Counted from the first letter of the stretch, positions 24,491-33,527 are shown. The stretch is 64,000 nt of DNA from Desulfospira joergensenii DSM 10085 (GCF_000420085.1 NZ_ATUG01000002.1:124001-188000); one strand, 5' to 3'. Notes: a model not told the origin generated them from the letters alone. Made by a program: numbers and translations.

Positions 24491-25644
24491 GCTTTGCCTT
24501 CTGGATCAAAACCGCGGGGGCCTTTCTTTTCAGGTCGGGCCGGACCACCTTTGTCCTGGGGATCATGATCTGCCTTGCCGTGGGAACCCTGGTGTTTATC
24601 AGCGCCGTTGCCATGGGGGTGAACGACTGCATGATTCTCAACTCCACGGCCCTCTATTCCGGCCAGATTTCAGGCCACGGCCTTCCCCGCTCCCTGTCCA
24701 GGGAGGATCTGTTCACCCGGGGAGTTTCCAATGTGCTGGAAAGGTTCGAGATCCGGGGAGTTATAGAGTCCCGGGGAAAAACCCAGGCCATTATCCTGGT
24801 CGCCCTGGACCCGGCCCGGGAGAGGAAGAGCACTTTTTTATGGAAAAAGATCACGGCCGGCCGATATCTCTTAGGTGACGGACCAAACATACTGATCAGC
24901 CGGACCCTTGCGAAAGACTTTGGGGTCGGTCCGGGAGATCCCCTGGTTTTCAGGGCCGGAACCGCATCCGAGGTGTTTCCGGTGGCCGGGATCTATGAGA
25001 CCGGGATCCCCTCCCTGGATACGGCCACGGCTTTCTGCCCCCGATCCCTGTCCCTGGCCCTGCCTGGAGAGTGGAGCGCGGCTGTCTTCCTGGAACCGGG
25101 CATATCCGAAGAGAGGATAAAACAGGCCTGGGCTGCCAATGGAGTGGATGTCTCCCGGATGAAGACCTGGCAGGAGACCCTGCCGGACCTGACCCAGCTT
25201 ATCGATCTGAACCGGATTTCCATGGGCTTTGTCCTGGTGCTGGTCCTGGGGGTGGTGGCCTTTGCCACGGCATCGGCCTTTGCCATTTTCATTGTCAGCC
25301 GTATCCGGGAATACGGAATCATGAAGGCCATGGGTGTAACCCCAAGGGAGACGGCCATGCTGATCTTTTTCCAGGTGGTCCTGCTCAACCTGGCCGCTGC
25401 CCTTGCCGGGACCCTGGCCGGGGCCGGGGCCGTCTTTCTTGCCGGAAAAACAGGAATTGATCTGTCCGGGTTTACCTCCCACAACCGCTATTTCGTGGTT
25501 TCCGGGACCATCTTTCCCAGGCTGACCCCTTTTTCCCTTTTGCTGCCCTCGGCCCTGGCACTGGCCTTCTGCTTGGCCGCTGCGGTCTGGCCGATTTTCA
25601 TTGTGGTCCGGAAGAGGACGGCCGATGTTTTGAGAAGCGTGTGA
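24487..25644 (+). CDS. FtsX/MacB-type ABC transporter permease
   Basis: A 385-residue permease. One N-terminal helix (FVLGIMICLAVGTLVFISAV, about 20-40), a long periplasmic domain (about 45-240), and three C-terminal helices with VSRIREYGIMKAMGVTPRET between the first two (about 270-290). This is the LolC/FtsX/MacB topology, in which the transporter works on lipids, lipoproteins or peptides across the periplasm rather than importing. It pairs with the ATPase that follows directly, and is coupled to the isoprenoid synthase-like gene by a 4-nt overlap. Confidence 0.9.
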   Translation: MSFAFWIKTAGAFLFRSGRTTFVLGIMICLAVGTLVFISAVAMGVNDCMILNSTALYSGQISGHGLPRSLSREDLFTRGVSNVLERFEIRGVIESRGKTQAIILVALDPARERKSTFLWKKITAGRYLLGDGPNILISRTLAKDFGVGPGDPLVFRAGTASEVFPVAGIYETGIPSLDTATAFCPRSLSLALPGEWSAAVFLEPGISEERIKQAWAANGVDVSRMKTWQETLPDLTQLIDLNRISMGFVLVLVLGVVAFATASAFAIFIVSRIREYGIMKAMGVTPRETAMLIFFQVVLLNLAAALAGTLAGAGAVFLAGKTGIDLSGFTSHNRYFVVSGTIFPRLTPFSLLLPSALALAFCLAAAVWPIFIVVRKRTADVLRSV

Positions 25645-25646
25645 AC

Positions 25647-26312
25647 ATGATAGAAGCAATGGACATCGTAAAGACATTCCGATCCGGAAAAAAGAAAGTC
25701 CCGGTGCTGTCCCGGGTATCCTTTGCCCTGGAAAAAGGCCAGACTCTGACCATTGCCGGGAAATCCGGATCCGGGAAGACCACCCTGCTCAACTGCCTGG
25801 GCGGTCTGGAAAAGCCTGACAGCGGCAGGATCCGCTGTTTTGGCGTGGATGTCACTGCCCTCTCCGGGAAAAGCCAGGCCCTTTTTCAGCGGGAAAAGGT
25901 CGGATTTGTTTTCCAGTACGGCAACCTGCTCTCCTATCTCACCGTATCTGAAAACATCTCTTTTCCCCTGGTGCTGAACCGCTTCTCTTCCCGAAAGAAG
26001 GAGATGCGGATAAAGGGCCTGCTGGAGGAGCTGGAACTGACCGGCCTTTCCCGGGCCATGCCCCATGAACTTTCCGGGGGCCAGGCCCAGCGGGTGGCCT
26101 TTGCCCGGGCCATCGCCCATGTACCGGCCCTTCTTCTGGCCGACGAGCCCACGGCCAGCCTGGACACGGCCACCGGCCGGAACCTGATCCGGCTCATGGT
26201 CCGGATGGGCAGAGAAAACGGCGTCACCATTATTGCCTCAACCCATGACAATGAAATCATCCGGCATTCGGACCGGACCATCTGGCTGACAGATGGAAAA
26301 ATTACAGGATAA
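25647..26312 (+). CDS. ABC transporter ATP-binding protein (LolD/MacB type)
   Basis: About 221 residues. Walker A GKSGSGKTTLLNCLGGLEKP, Q-loop FVFQYGNLLSYLTVSENI, signature ELSGGQAQRVAFARAIAHVP, Walker B LLLADEPTASLD and the H-loop STHDNEI are all present, so it should be active. The sequence is closest in style to LolD and MacB ATPases. It follows the FtsX-type permease with the start overlapping its stop region (GTG 25641 is an alternative start). With one permease gene, the transporter is likely a homodimer. Confidence 0.93.
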   Translation: MIEAMDIVKTFRSGKKKVPVLSRVSFALEKGQTLTIAGKSGSGKTTLLNCLGGLEKPDSGRIRCFGVDVTALSGKSQALFQREKVGFVFQYGNLLSYLTVSENISFPLVLNRFSSRKKEMRIKGLLEELELTGLSRAMPHELSGGQAQRVAFARAIAHVPALLLADEPTASLDTATGRNLIRLMVRMGRENGVTIIASTHDNEIIRHSDRTIWLTDGKITG

Positions 26313-26316
26313 GAAA

Positions 26317-26553
26317 ATGAAAAAAATCAGAAAGCAAATCCTCTGGACGGCCGCAGTCCTTTTCCTTTCCGGCTGCGCCCATACTGCTTATCTCGGGTTC
26401 CACGGAAAATCGATAAAATCCTTTCCTGAAATTCATAAATCCGCGGTATCTGACACCCAGTGCCTGGGATGCCACGACCCGGACAACAACCCCCAGGGGC
26501 CGCCGACTCCCCACCCGGATTTTATCGGTTGTCTCAAGTGCCACAATGATTAA
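26317..26553 (+). CDS. Small diheme c-type cytochrome lipoprotein
   Basis: A 78-residue protein. The N-terminus MKKIRKQILWTAAVLFLSGC ends in a lipobox (LSGC), then two haem attachment motifs follow, CLGCH (about 49-53) and CLKCH (about 72-76), with PDNNPQGPPTPHPDFIG between. Both motifs are complete CxxCH sites. It probably sits on the periplasmic face of a membrane as a small electron carrier or haem-sensing protein. AGGAT precedes the start. Its presence within an exporter/isoprenoid operon is unexpected. Confidence 0.8.
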   Translation: MKKIRKQILWTAAVLFLSGCAHTAYLGFHGKSIKSFPEIHKSAVSDTQCLGCHDPDNNPQGPPTPHPDFIGCLKCHND

Positions 26554-26568
26554 CAGGGAATCTTTACC

Positions 26569-28362
26569 ATGTCTCTGATTTTCAGAAAAGCCGCTCCGGT
26601 CCGGGCCATTCCCCTGGGCATCAAACTTTTTCCCTTTCTCCAGTGGATCCGCCAGGTCACTGCCGGGTCCCTCCGGGCCGACCTTCTGGCAGGGCTGACC
26701 GGGGCTTTCATCGTCCTGCCCCAGGGGGTCTCCTTTGCCATGATCGCCGGACTGCCGGCGGAGTACGGTCTTTACGCCGCCATTATTCCCCCGATCATCG
26801 CCGCCCTGTTCGGCTCGTCCATGCACCTGGTCTCCGGCCCGACCACCGCCATCTCCATCATTGTCTTCTCCACCCTGAGTCCCCTGGCCGAGCCCGGCAC
26901 GGCCGACTACGTCCGCCTGGCCCTGACCCTGACCTTTCTGGCAGGCACCTTTCAGCTGGTCTTCGGACTGGCCCGCCTGGGAACCCTGATCAATTTTGTC
27001 TCCCATTCCGTGATCGTGGGATTCACGGCCGGAGCCGCCTTTCTCATCGCAACCAGCCAGCTCAAGCATGCTCTGGGAATCCCCATCCCCAGCGGCTCCT
27101 CTTTTCTGACAAGCTGGATGGTCATCCTGAAAGCATCGGGACAGATCAACTATTACGAGGCAGCTATTGCCCTGGCCACCCTGGCCTGCGCTGCTCTGTT
27201 CAAGACCCTTCGGCCCAGATGGCCCGGGCTCCTGGCCGCCCTGATCGTCGGAAGCCTGGTCTGCTTGGGAATCAACGGCCAAGCCCACGGGGTGAGACTT
27301 CTGGGGGAACTGCCCGGCCGCCTTCCCCCGATTTCCGCCCCTGATTTTACCATGGACACCCTTCGCCTCATGGCCCCGGGTGCCCTGGCCGTGGCCTTTC
27401 TGGGGCTCATCGAAGCCTTGTCCATTGCCCGCTCCATCACGGTTCTTTCCAACCAGCACATCAACGGAAACCAGGAGTTTATCGGGCAGGGGCTCTCCAA
27501 CATCGCCGGCAGTTTCTTTTCCGGATATGCCAGCTCCGGCTCCTTTACCCGGTCCGGGGTCAACTACGATTCCGGGGCGGTCAGCCCCCTGGCCAGTATC
27601 TTTTCCGCCCTGTTCCTGGCGGTGATCGTGCTGCTGGTCGCCCCCCTGACCGCCTGGCTGCCCCTGCCGGCCATGGGCGGGGTCATCTTTTTTGTGGCAT
27701 TCAAGCTCATCGATGTCCGCCATATCCGGGAGATCCTCAAGAGCAGCCGCTCCGATACCCTGGTCCTCCTGGCCACCTTCGGCTCCACCCTCTTGTTTGA
27801 AATTGATTTTGCCATCTACACCGGGGTGCTGCTCTCCATGGCCATCTACCTGACCCGGACCTCCCACCCCCATGTTGCGGTCATGGCCCCTGATCCCTCG
27901 GACCAGCGCCGCAGGCTGACGGAAGTCGTCCCGGGCGAATCTGCAGAGTGCCCCCAGCTCAAGATCCTCAGGATCAACGGATCCCTCTTTTTCGGTGCGG
28001 CCAACCATGTGTCCGCCATCCTGGAAGAGATGGATGAGGAAGATCCCCTGCATATGCTCATTGTGGGATACGGCATCAACTTCATTGACGTTTCCGGGGC
28101 CATGGTTCTGGCCCAGGAGGCCCAGAGGCGGAAAAAGATGAAAAAGAACCTTTTCCTGTGCCGGATCAACCAGAATGTCAGGCGTTTTCTCAGACACGGG
28201 GGCTTTGTCCGGGAACTCCGGGAAGACCACATGTTTTCAACGGAATATGAGGCCATTGCCCGGATATTTGACACCCTGGATCGTCGGATCTGCCTTACAT
28301 GCAAGGTCCGGATCTTCAGTGAATGTAAAACCGTGCCGGGGCAGGGAGAGGAAAGAGAGTAA
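26569..28362 (+). CDS. SulP-family anion transporter with C-terminal STAS domain
   Basis: A 597-residue transporter. The SLC26/SulP core has about 12-14 helices: DLLAGLTGAFIVLPQGVSFA, MHLVSGPTTAISIIVFSTL and the conserved GSFTRSGVNYDSGAVSPLAS. A C-terminal STAS domain (about 440-560) has KILRINGSLFFGAANHVSA and GINFIDVSGAMVLAQE. The family moves sulfate, bicarbonate or other anions. In a sulfate reducer sulfate is possible, but the operon neighbours give no direct clue. A short cysteine-containing tail (RRICLTCKVRIFSECKTVPG) follows STAS. It ends 15 nt from the convergent acetyltransferase gene. Confidence 0.93.
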   Translation: MSLIFRKAAPVRAIPLGIKLFPFLQWIRQVTAGSLRADLLAGLTGAFIVLPQGVSFAMIAGLPAEYGLYAAIIPPIIAALFGSSMHLVSGPTTAISIIVFSTLSPLAEPGTADYVRLALTLTFLAGTFQLVFGLARLGTLINFVSHSVIVGFTAGAAFLIATSQLKHALGIPIPSGSSFLTSWMVILKASGQINYYEAAIALATLACAALFKTLRPRWPGLLAALIVGSLVCLGINGQAHGVRLLGELPGRLPPISAPDFTMDTLRLMAPGALAVAFLGLIEALSIARSITVLSNQHINGNQEFIGQGLSNIAGSFFSGYASSGSFTRSGVNYDSGAVSPLASIFSALFLAVIVLLVAPLTAWLPLPAMGGVIFFVAFKLIDVRHIREILKSSRSDTLVLLATFGSTLLFEIDFAIYTGVLLSMAIYLTRTSHPHVAVMAPDPSDQRRRLTEVVPGESAECPQLKILRINGSLFFGAANHVSAILEEMDEEDPLHMLIVGYGINFIDVSGAMVLAQEAQRRKKMKKNLFLCRINQNVRRFLRHGGFVRELREDHMFSTEYEAIARIFDTLDRRICLTCKVRIFSECKTVPGQGEERE

Positions 28363-28376
28363 TGGGGAATAACGGA

Positions 28377-28853
28377 TTATATCTTTATTTGAAAGAGGAC
28401 CTTGGGGTGACCTTCACTTAAATAATCATTTGTTACAGGAAATCCGTCAACAGAATCCTCTCCCGGTAAAATTTCAAATCCCATTCCCCGGTGGAAAGAA
28501 ATGGATAATCTGTTTGCGGGAGATGTGCAGGACTTTACCAGAGACACCCCGTTTTCTCTGCAGACCGCAAAGAACCTTTGGTAGAGTTCTTTTCCGAACC
28601 CCTTTCTTCTGCACTCCGGATTGACACCGGCAAGCTGTATATAGGCTTGGCTTTTGCGGCTTTGGGAAATGAACCCGACTAAAAAACCGGCCAGCCTGCT
28701 GTTTTCTTCAGCAAGAAAACAGGTGTTCTGGAAATGGATAAAGAAAATTTTCAATAAAGAGGAAGAAAGATCCCGTCCTCCCCACCATTGCGGCATGGCC
28801 TCTATAATTCTCTGATGATCCTCAGGTCTTATATTTCTTATGGGAATGGTCAT
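28377..28853 (-). CDS. GNAT-family N-acetyltransferase
   Basis: A 158-residue protein with the GNAT fold: a NIRPEDHQRIIEAMP start, IQLAGVNPECRRKGFGKELY as the acetyl-CoA-binding motif A (R/Q-x-x-G-x-G/A), and SIDGFPV-type distal segments. Substrate is unknown; the family acetylates small molecules or protein N-termini. It stands alone, convergent with the SulP gene, at the left edge of the accessory region. Confidence 0.85.
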   Translation of the reverse strand: MTIPIRNIRPEDHQRIIEAMPQWWGGRDLSSSLLKIFFIHFQNTCFLAEENSRLAGFLVGFISQSRKSQAYIQLAGVNPECRRKGFGKELYQRFFAVCRENGVSLVKSCTSPANRLSISFHRGMGFEILPGEDSVDGFPVTNDYLSEGHPKVLFQIKI

Positions 28854-28971
28854 TGTATTTTTTTAGGATTAAGGTTTCCAAATAAAGGCTATTCTCATTA
28901 ATCAAGAGCACAGTGCATTACATAGCCTCACCTTTTTGAACATACCCACCGTTGAAATCATCAGAAAGGTT

Positions 28972-29856
28972 TCAGCTTTTGCTATGAATGTGCTGAAGAA
29001 ACAATACACCTAGGCTGCAAGACAAAATCAATAAAATTCCATACATGGTGCGTTGGGTATAGTCCTCACCGCTGACCAGCAATAATACCGTGGACAACAG
29101 CGGTGTGGCATACCCGATCGGGGCGATTATCTTTGCTCCGTCACCGGACATTGCATAGGACCACAAAAAATACCCGATAGCCATGGGACCTACGCCTATG
29201 TACGCCGCAATCCCCCAGTCGTTAATTTCAGGCCAACCGCCGTTCTGAAAACAGGCGAAGATGAAACAACTCCCAGCACCGATGAGCGTTACCGGAATTA
29301 AGAGTTTTTCGGTCATCCTGATATTGGATGAGGCAACCGTATAAAATGCCATGCATAAAGCAGAAGCAAAGGCAACAGCACCGCCCGGATTGATTCCCTG
29401 CTCCAGGAAGTTTAGGGTCCCCTTCGCCGCCATGATCATCACAACACCATAAAAACCGATTAATGCCAATCCGATCCCTGCCAATCCAATTCGGTTGCGA
29501 AGAACAACGGCCGCCCAGACCGCTACGATCAGGGGCCAGCTATATGCAATAACATTGGCTTCCAGAATATTACCAATACCAAAGGCAATATACTGCAGAA
29601 TAATGGTTCCTACCAATCCCACCAGGCCGATGAGTATCTGTTTGAGTGGGGGGAGACCTGAAAAGATCCGTAAATCACGATGTCTCAGAATGTACAGAAA
29701 TAGAAATGTAATTGCTGCGGCAGAAAATTGAATGGTCAATAGTTCCGACACGTTCAGGGCGGCCAATCCATATTTCGCTGCCAAAGCGTTTGTTGACCAG
29801 AAAAGTACTGAAGTTAATGCAGCGGCAACACTATAATTCATATTTTTCATAAACAT
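28972..29856 (-). CDS. EamA/DMT-superfamily transporter
   Basis: A 294-residue membrane protein with about ten helices in two EamA repeats, for example SVAAALTSVLFWSTNALAAK near the N-terminus and GVGPMAIGYFLWSYAMSG in the second half. The SVLFWSTNA start and NVIAYSWPLIVAVWAAVVL region resemble the YddG-like aromatic amino acid exporters, but that is tentative. No ribosome site is convincing; starts at 29856 or 29847 are both possible. It borders the first group II intron remnant. Confidence 0.85.
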   Translation of the reverse strand: MFMKNMNYSVAAALTSVLFWSTNALAAKYGLAALNVSELLTIQFSAAAITFLFLYILRHRDLRIFSGLPPLKQILIGLVGLVGTIILQYIAFGIGNILEANVIAYSWPLIVAVWAAVVLRNRIGLAGIGLALIGFYGVVMIMAAKGTLNFLEQGINPGGAVAFASALCMAFYTVASSNIRMTEKLLIPVTLIGAGSCFIFACFQNGGWPEINDWGIAAYIGVGPMAIGYFLWSYAMSGDGAKIIAPIGYATPLLSTVLLLVSGEDYTQRTMYGILLILSCSLGVLFLQHIHSKS

Positions 29857-29968
29857 TCACAAAAGGTGACACTTGAGGCTGTAAGATTCCTGATAAGTTC
29901 GCATTTCTTTATCGTTGCTTTAAACGGGTTTCTCAGCGGCGAGGGGACTAAGTCCGCTGAAGAAAATG

Positions 29969-30290
29969 GTGTACGCCCGGTAAGGGCGTGAACTTATGGG
30001 GTGTACGTCCCCTATACGTGAATCCTGCCAAAGCATTAGCAGAAGTATCGGCCGAAAACAAGGGGGGGAAACCGCGAGGGATCGTCTGAAGGGCTTGAGC
30101 AGGGCGAAAGGCTAAGCCGCAGGCGGGAGCGATCCTTGGGAGCGGCCGCATGGAGCGCAAAGCGATGAGCCGACGAACAGGAAGAGCAGATAAGGCCTGG
30201 CCTCAGGGTAAGCCGGAACCACATGTAAATTCCAGGATTCAGGAGACAGGGTAAATGCCGGGGCTGTGCAGTGAACGTTCAGGTCCTTAT
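29969..30290 (+). mobile_element. 5' remnant of a group II intron
   Basis: The sequence starts GTGTACGCCCGGTAAGGGCG, matching the GUGYG-type 5' end and first stem of bacterial group II introns, and continues with intron-like structured, purine-rich RNA (including GGGGTGTACGTCCCC). About 320 nt are recognisable and there is no reverse transcriptase and no visible domain V. It ends at the edge of the 30298 gene. A second fragment starting with almost the same 20 nt lies at 34341. The 3' limit is approximate. Confidence 0.55.
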
Positions 30291-30297
30291 CTGGTAA

Positions 30298-30981
30298 CTA
30301 TAAAAATATCCTTACTCCGAAAATAATCCAGGCAAAAAGAACAAAACCATATGTAATATACTGCATTCTTACAATATAGTCTTTAATTTCATTGTCTGCC
30401 GGAATACGAATCAGCGCAGGCAGAATGAGAAAAAACGGAGATGCAAGAATATTCCCGAATAACATGCCGAGGGGGCCGAATTCAGTTGTTTTAAACGAGA
30501 GATTAAACACGATAAAAATCACCCCGCATATTGTGAAAAGTATTGCCACCGGCAAAGGCCATCGCCCTTTGGTAAAGCGCTTTGATAAAAGAGCAATCAA
30601 TATTGACCATTGAATGAAAATGGCCGTCGGAACCAATCCGAACGGGAAAAGCATCCGAAGGGGGCTCAAAACATAGGGTGCAACAAATGAGGCAGGGGGC
30701 ACAACCACTGAAAACCAGTAAGCGGCAATAATCCATTTCTTCTTATACGATTTTGCCATGATTATCCCGATCCATATGCCTATCGGGGTATGGAGACAGA
30801 TGGCCGACCATTGCACAATTTTTCCGATATTGTTTCTGACATCTATGCAGAAAAGCGCTCCGATGATAATGGCAATATCAATTGATAACAGAAAAGCGAT
30901 CTGCTTTGCATTCTCACCGAAACCCGCAGATTGTAAATTGCCATTATTGTTTTCCGGTTCTGAAACCATTTCTTCCCCCAT
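30298..30981 (-). CDS. Predicted integral membrane protein of unknown function
   Basis: A 227-residue protein that I do not recognise. After a polar N-terminus (to about residue 28) there are six or seven hydrophobic segments, starting IAFLLSIDIAIIIGALFCI and ending YGFVLFAWIIFGVRIFL. Basic residues between them (KSYKKKW, KRFTKGR) fit cytoplasmic loops. No catalytic motif is visible. It could be a stand-alone cassette-like gene in the accessory region, oriented like the following cassette-like genes. The ATG at 30981 or one four codons later could be the start; GGGGGAAG sits 5' of the second. Confidence 0.65.
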   Translation of the reverse strand: MGEEMVSEPENNNGNLQSAGFGENAKQIAFLLSIDIAIIIGALFCIDVRNNIGKIVQWSAICLHTPIGIWIGIIMAKSYKKKWIIAAYWFSVVVPPASFVAPYVLSPLRMLFPFGLVPTAIFIQWSILIALLSKRFTKGRWPLPVAILFTICGVIFIVFNLSFKTTEFGPLGMLFGNILASPFFLILPALIRIPADNEIKDYIVRMQYITYGFVLFAWIIFGVRIFL

Positions 30982-31234
30982 TGGATTTTCCGTTTATCAT
31001 TTCTTAACGATTTATTATAAAAACAAAAAAATATCAGCATCCATTATCTGGTTGGACCACAGAGCGATGGATTTCAGGGGCCGTCGAAGCAAAGGGAGGG
31101 AACAAGAGGGTTAAGGCGAAGCCGTTCTTTGCAGTTTGCTGCGGTGATTGGTTCTCTGTTAATATCTATTTATTGGACTTTGGTCAACTGGGCCGTTTGC
31201 GCAGCGTAGCAAGCGCCCCACACAAGCCTCTTGG

Positions 31235-31393
31235 TTATGCTCTCAACTTTGCGATAACACGGATTTCTATGAGAGCTCCTTCAACTGCCAATTCAGAAAC
31301 TCCAATGGCTGTCCATGCAGGATAGATTTCATTAATAAACTCATCTTTGATCCGTTTAAAATCCTCAAGATGTTCTCCAATAATGCTTTTTTC
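31235..31393 (-). pseudogene. RidA/YjgF family C-terminal fragment
   Basis: A minus-strand reading frame closed upstream by TGA encodes about 50 residues ending YPAWTAIGVSELAVEG and ALIEIRVIAKLRA. That is the C-terminal part of the RidA (enamine/imine deaminase) fold. The N-terminal two thirds, including the start, are missing, and the frame differs from the quinone-reductase fragment immediately upstream. It is a decayed remnant. Confidence 0.65.
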
Positions 31394-31394
31394 T

Positions 31395-31486
31395 CAACAC
31401 CCCCTTCATCCCAGTCACCCCAACCTGAAAAGCTCAATGGTTTGACGGTGTCAATATTTTTCAGGTGTTCTCCCCATTTATTCATC
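31395..31486 (-). pseudogene. Severed C-terminal end of the quinone-reductase-like gene
   Basis: Beginning right at the left end of the ISL3 insertion, the minus strand reads MNKWGEHLKNIDTVKPLSF then SGWGDWDEGG. It is in the same frame that the 33487 gene would have if the insertion and one copy of the 8-bp target were removed. This matches the C-terminal region of NAD(P)H quinone reductase-like proteins. It therefore represents the cut-off end of that gene. Confidence 0.7.
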
Positions 31487-31494
31487 CTTTTTTT
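31487..31494. repeat. Left copy of the 8-bp target-site duplication
   Basis: CTTTTTTT immediately outside the left inverted repeat. The same 8 bp occur at 32862-32869 outside the right one. Eight bp is the usual duplication length for ISL3 elements. Confidence 0.85.
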
Positions 31495-32861
31495 GGTTCA
31501 TCAGAAAATCGCGTACTTGGAATGAGAAGCAGGCCGATATAGGATTCTGAAACAAAAAATGATTTTATGCTTGAAATGAAGGTGTGGACATGATCATTTT
31601 CCAATTTTTTTGTGTTAGCCGCACAAAACCGGAGAATAGAATCATGTCCACCAGTCTTATTTACCACGCTTTTGGTCTTCGTGACTACTTTTATAAAACA
31701 ACCCGCTTTATCGGCGGGGTGCTCACCTTTGAAATATTTCCTAAACCCGAGGCAATAAAGTGTCCTGAATGTAACTCAAGATCTGTCGTGAAAAGAGGAG
31801 TTATCAAACGAACTCTGAGAACAATACCCGTAGGTTCGAGACCCGTAATCCTCAAGACGGCCATTCAGAGAGTCTGGTGCCCCATATGCAAATTTGTCCG
31901 GCAAATCAAACTGTCTTTTTCCAAAGAGGGGAAGAGTTATACCCGTGCCTTTGAACGTTATGTCCTGGAATTATCCCAGTTCATGACAATCAAAGATATT
32001 GCCAGCCACCTGCGTATCAGCTGGGATACCATCAAACAGATACAAAAAGCTCATCTTACAAGACGTTACCGGAGCATACCCCTCAAAAAGGTCAAGCGGA
32101 TTGCCATAGATGAGATCTCCATAGGCAAAGGACATCAATATCTAACCATAGTAATGGACTTGGAATCCGGCAGAATTCTGCATGTGGGTGATGGAAAAGG
32201 AGGCGATGCATTGAAGTTCTTCTGGCAAAAAATAAAAATTTCAAAGGCCGGAATAGAAGCTATCAGCATTGATATGTCTCCGGCATATTTGAGTGCTGTT
32301 ATTGAAAATATGCCTGGAACTGCCATAGTCTTCGATAGATTTCACGTGGTAAAACTGTTCAATGAGAAACTATCTGAATTCAGAAGGGACCTTTACAAAC
32401 ACCTGTCGAATAGCGGGGAACAAAAACTGATAAAAGGAACCCGCTGGCTTTTGTTGAAGAATCCAGAAAACCTTCAAAAGAACAAGGGGGAAGCAGAACA
32501 TCTGCAAAAGGCACTGGAAGTCAATCAACCGTTATCAACCGTATATTATATGAAGGAAGAGCTCAGGCAAATTTGGAACCAATCAGATAAAAATACCGGT
32601 GGGAAGGTTCTGGAGAACTGGATTAACCTGGCCAATGTATCAGATATTCAGATGCTGAAGAAATTTGCAAAGACGCTGGGTCTACACAGAAACAGGATAC
32701 TCTCCTTTTATGATTATGCAATTTCAACAGGGCCTTTGGAGGGAACCAATAACAAGATCAAAACCATGAAACGTAAAGCATATGGATATCGTGATTTTGA
32801 ATTTTTTAAACTAAAACTTCTGGATCTTCACAACAAGAAGTACGCATTAATCGGATGAACC
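31495..32861 (+). mobile_element. ISL3-family insertion sequence, complete (1367 bp)
   Basis: The 24-bp terminal inverted repeats start GGTTCATC and end GCGTACTT (31495-31518 and 32838-32861, reverse complement) and match at 19 of 24 positions. The element is flanked by a perfect 8-bp direct repeat and contains one intact ISL3-type transposase. The intact ends, intact gene and exact target duplication all indicate a fairly recent insertion. Confidence 0.9.
31644..32858 (+). CDS. ISL3-family transposase
   Basis: A 404-residue transposase. An N-terminal zinc-ribbon has CPECNSRSVVKRG followed by WCPICKFVRQ, then a helix-turn-helix (QFMTIKDIASHLRISWDTIK). The DDE catalytic region has RIAIDEISIGKGHQYLTIV, ISIDMSPAYLSAV, FDRFHVVKLFNEKLSEFRRD and the late EGTNNKIKTMKRKAYGYRD. 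These are hallmarks of the DUF1865/ISL3 group. The ATG at 31644 follows GGAG. The frame is intact, so the element may be active. Confidence 0.93.
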   Translation: MSTSLIYHAFGLRDYFYKTTRFIGGVLTFEIFPKPEAIKCPECNSRSVVKRGVIKRTLRTIPVGSRPVILKTAIQRVWCPICKFVRQIKLSFSKEGKSYTRAFERYVLELSQFMTIKDIASHLRISWDTIKQIQKAHLTRRYRSIPLKKVKRIAIDEISIGKGHQYLTIVMDLESGRILHVGDGKGGDALKFFWQKIKISKAGIEAISIDMSPAYLSAVIENMPGTAIVFDRFHVVKLFNEKLSEFRRDLYKHLSNSGEQKLIKGTRWLLLKNPENLQKNKGEAEHLQKALEVNQPLSTVYYMKEELRQIWNQSDKNTGGKVLENWINLANVSDIQMLKKFAKTLGLHRNRILSFYDYAISTGPLEGTNNKIKTMKRKAYGYRDFEFFKLKLLDLHNKKYALIG

Positions 32862-32869
32862 CTTTTTTT
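32862..32869. repeat. Right copy of the 8-bp target-site duplication
   Basis: CTTTTTTT immediately outside the right inverted repeat, identical to 31487-31494. Confidence 0.85.
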
Positions 32870-33487
32870 CAGGTGTAATTCAAATTTCTCAGGCGACATA
32901 TATGTAAAGTCTTTGTTTTGAATTTCAGCCGATAAAAATGGTGGAAGTACAGTGAACCCCATATAGTGAAGTGAAAAGGTAATTGATCGTAACAATACTT
33001 CAATTTCACCACCACCTCTACCGTTTGTAGTAAAAGTAGATTCAGGTGCCCCTGATGTAACAGAACAAATGGCACTTTTTCCTCTGAAATAGCCTTTGTC
33101 GTATCGCATTTTACTGGTGTATAGGCCGCCAGCAACAAAAACTCTGTCAAACCAGCCTTTTAGCATCGCCGGCTGTTGATGCCACCATATTGGAAATTGT
33201 AATATGAGCAAATCGCATTTTTCGAGCCGGTATATTTCACGTTGGACATCTTTGGGAAGCGTGCCGGTTTTATAAGCATTTCTTTGTTCAGAAAGTATAT
33301 CAAATCGCTTCGTGTCAACTCTGTTTTGATAATGCTCATCTCGTTCAACAGGATCAAACCCTTCTGCATATAGGTCAGAAACTTCGACACTATGCCCCGC
33401 ACCTTCAAGTTCTTTAACGGCAGTTCTCGTCATTGAACCATTAAACGATTGTTGCTCTGGATGACAATGAATAATTAAAATGTGCAA
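32862..33487 (-). pseudogene. NAD(P)H quinone oxidoreductase (flavodoxin-fold), split by ISL3
   Basis: The N-terminal 208 residues of a NQO/MdaB/KefF-like flavoprotein: HILIIHCHPEQQSFNGSM as the phosphate loop, LLILQFPIWWHQQPAMLKGW and FDRVFVAGGLYTSKMRYDKG. At residue 206 the gene runs into the ISL3 element, and the frame then continues into the insertion (RVHPINAYFLL, stop at 32828). The severed C-terminus lies at 31395-31486 in the same frame. Without the last about 30-45 residues the protein may be partly or wholly inactive, since they complete the catalytic domain. Confidence 0.8.
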
Positions 33488-33527
33488 GGTATCCTCCAGT
33501 TTTGTTGATTTCCTCTATTGGCATAAT

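Noticed and set aside
26302..28230. Long minus-strand frame opposite the SulP gene (642 codons).
   Set aside because: It is a shadow of the plus-strand gene: low-complexity Gly/Gln/Asp-rich translation, no family, no ribosome site. The SulP reading has clear motifs.
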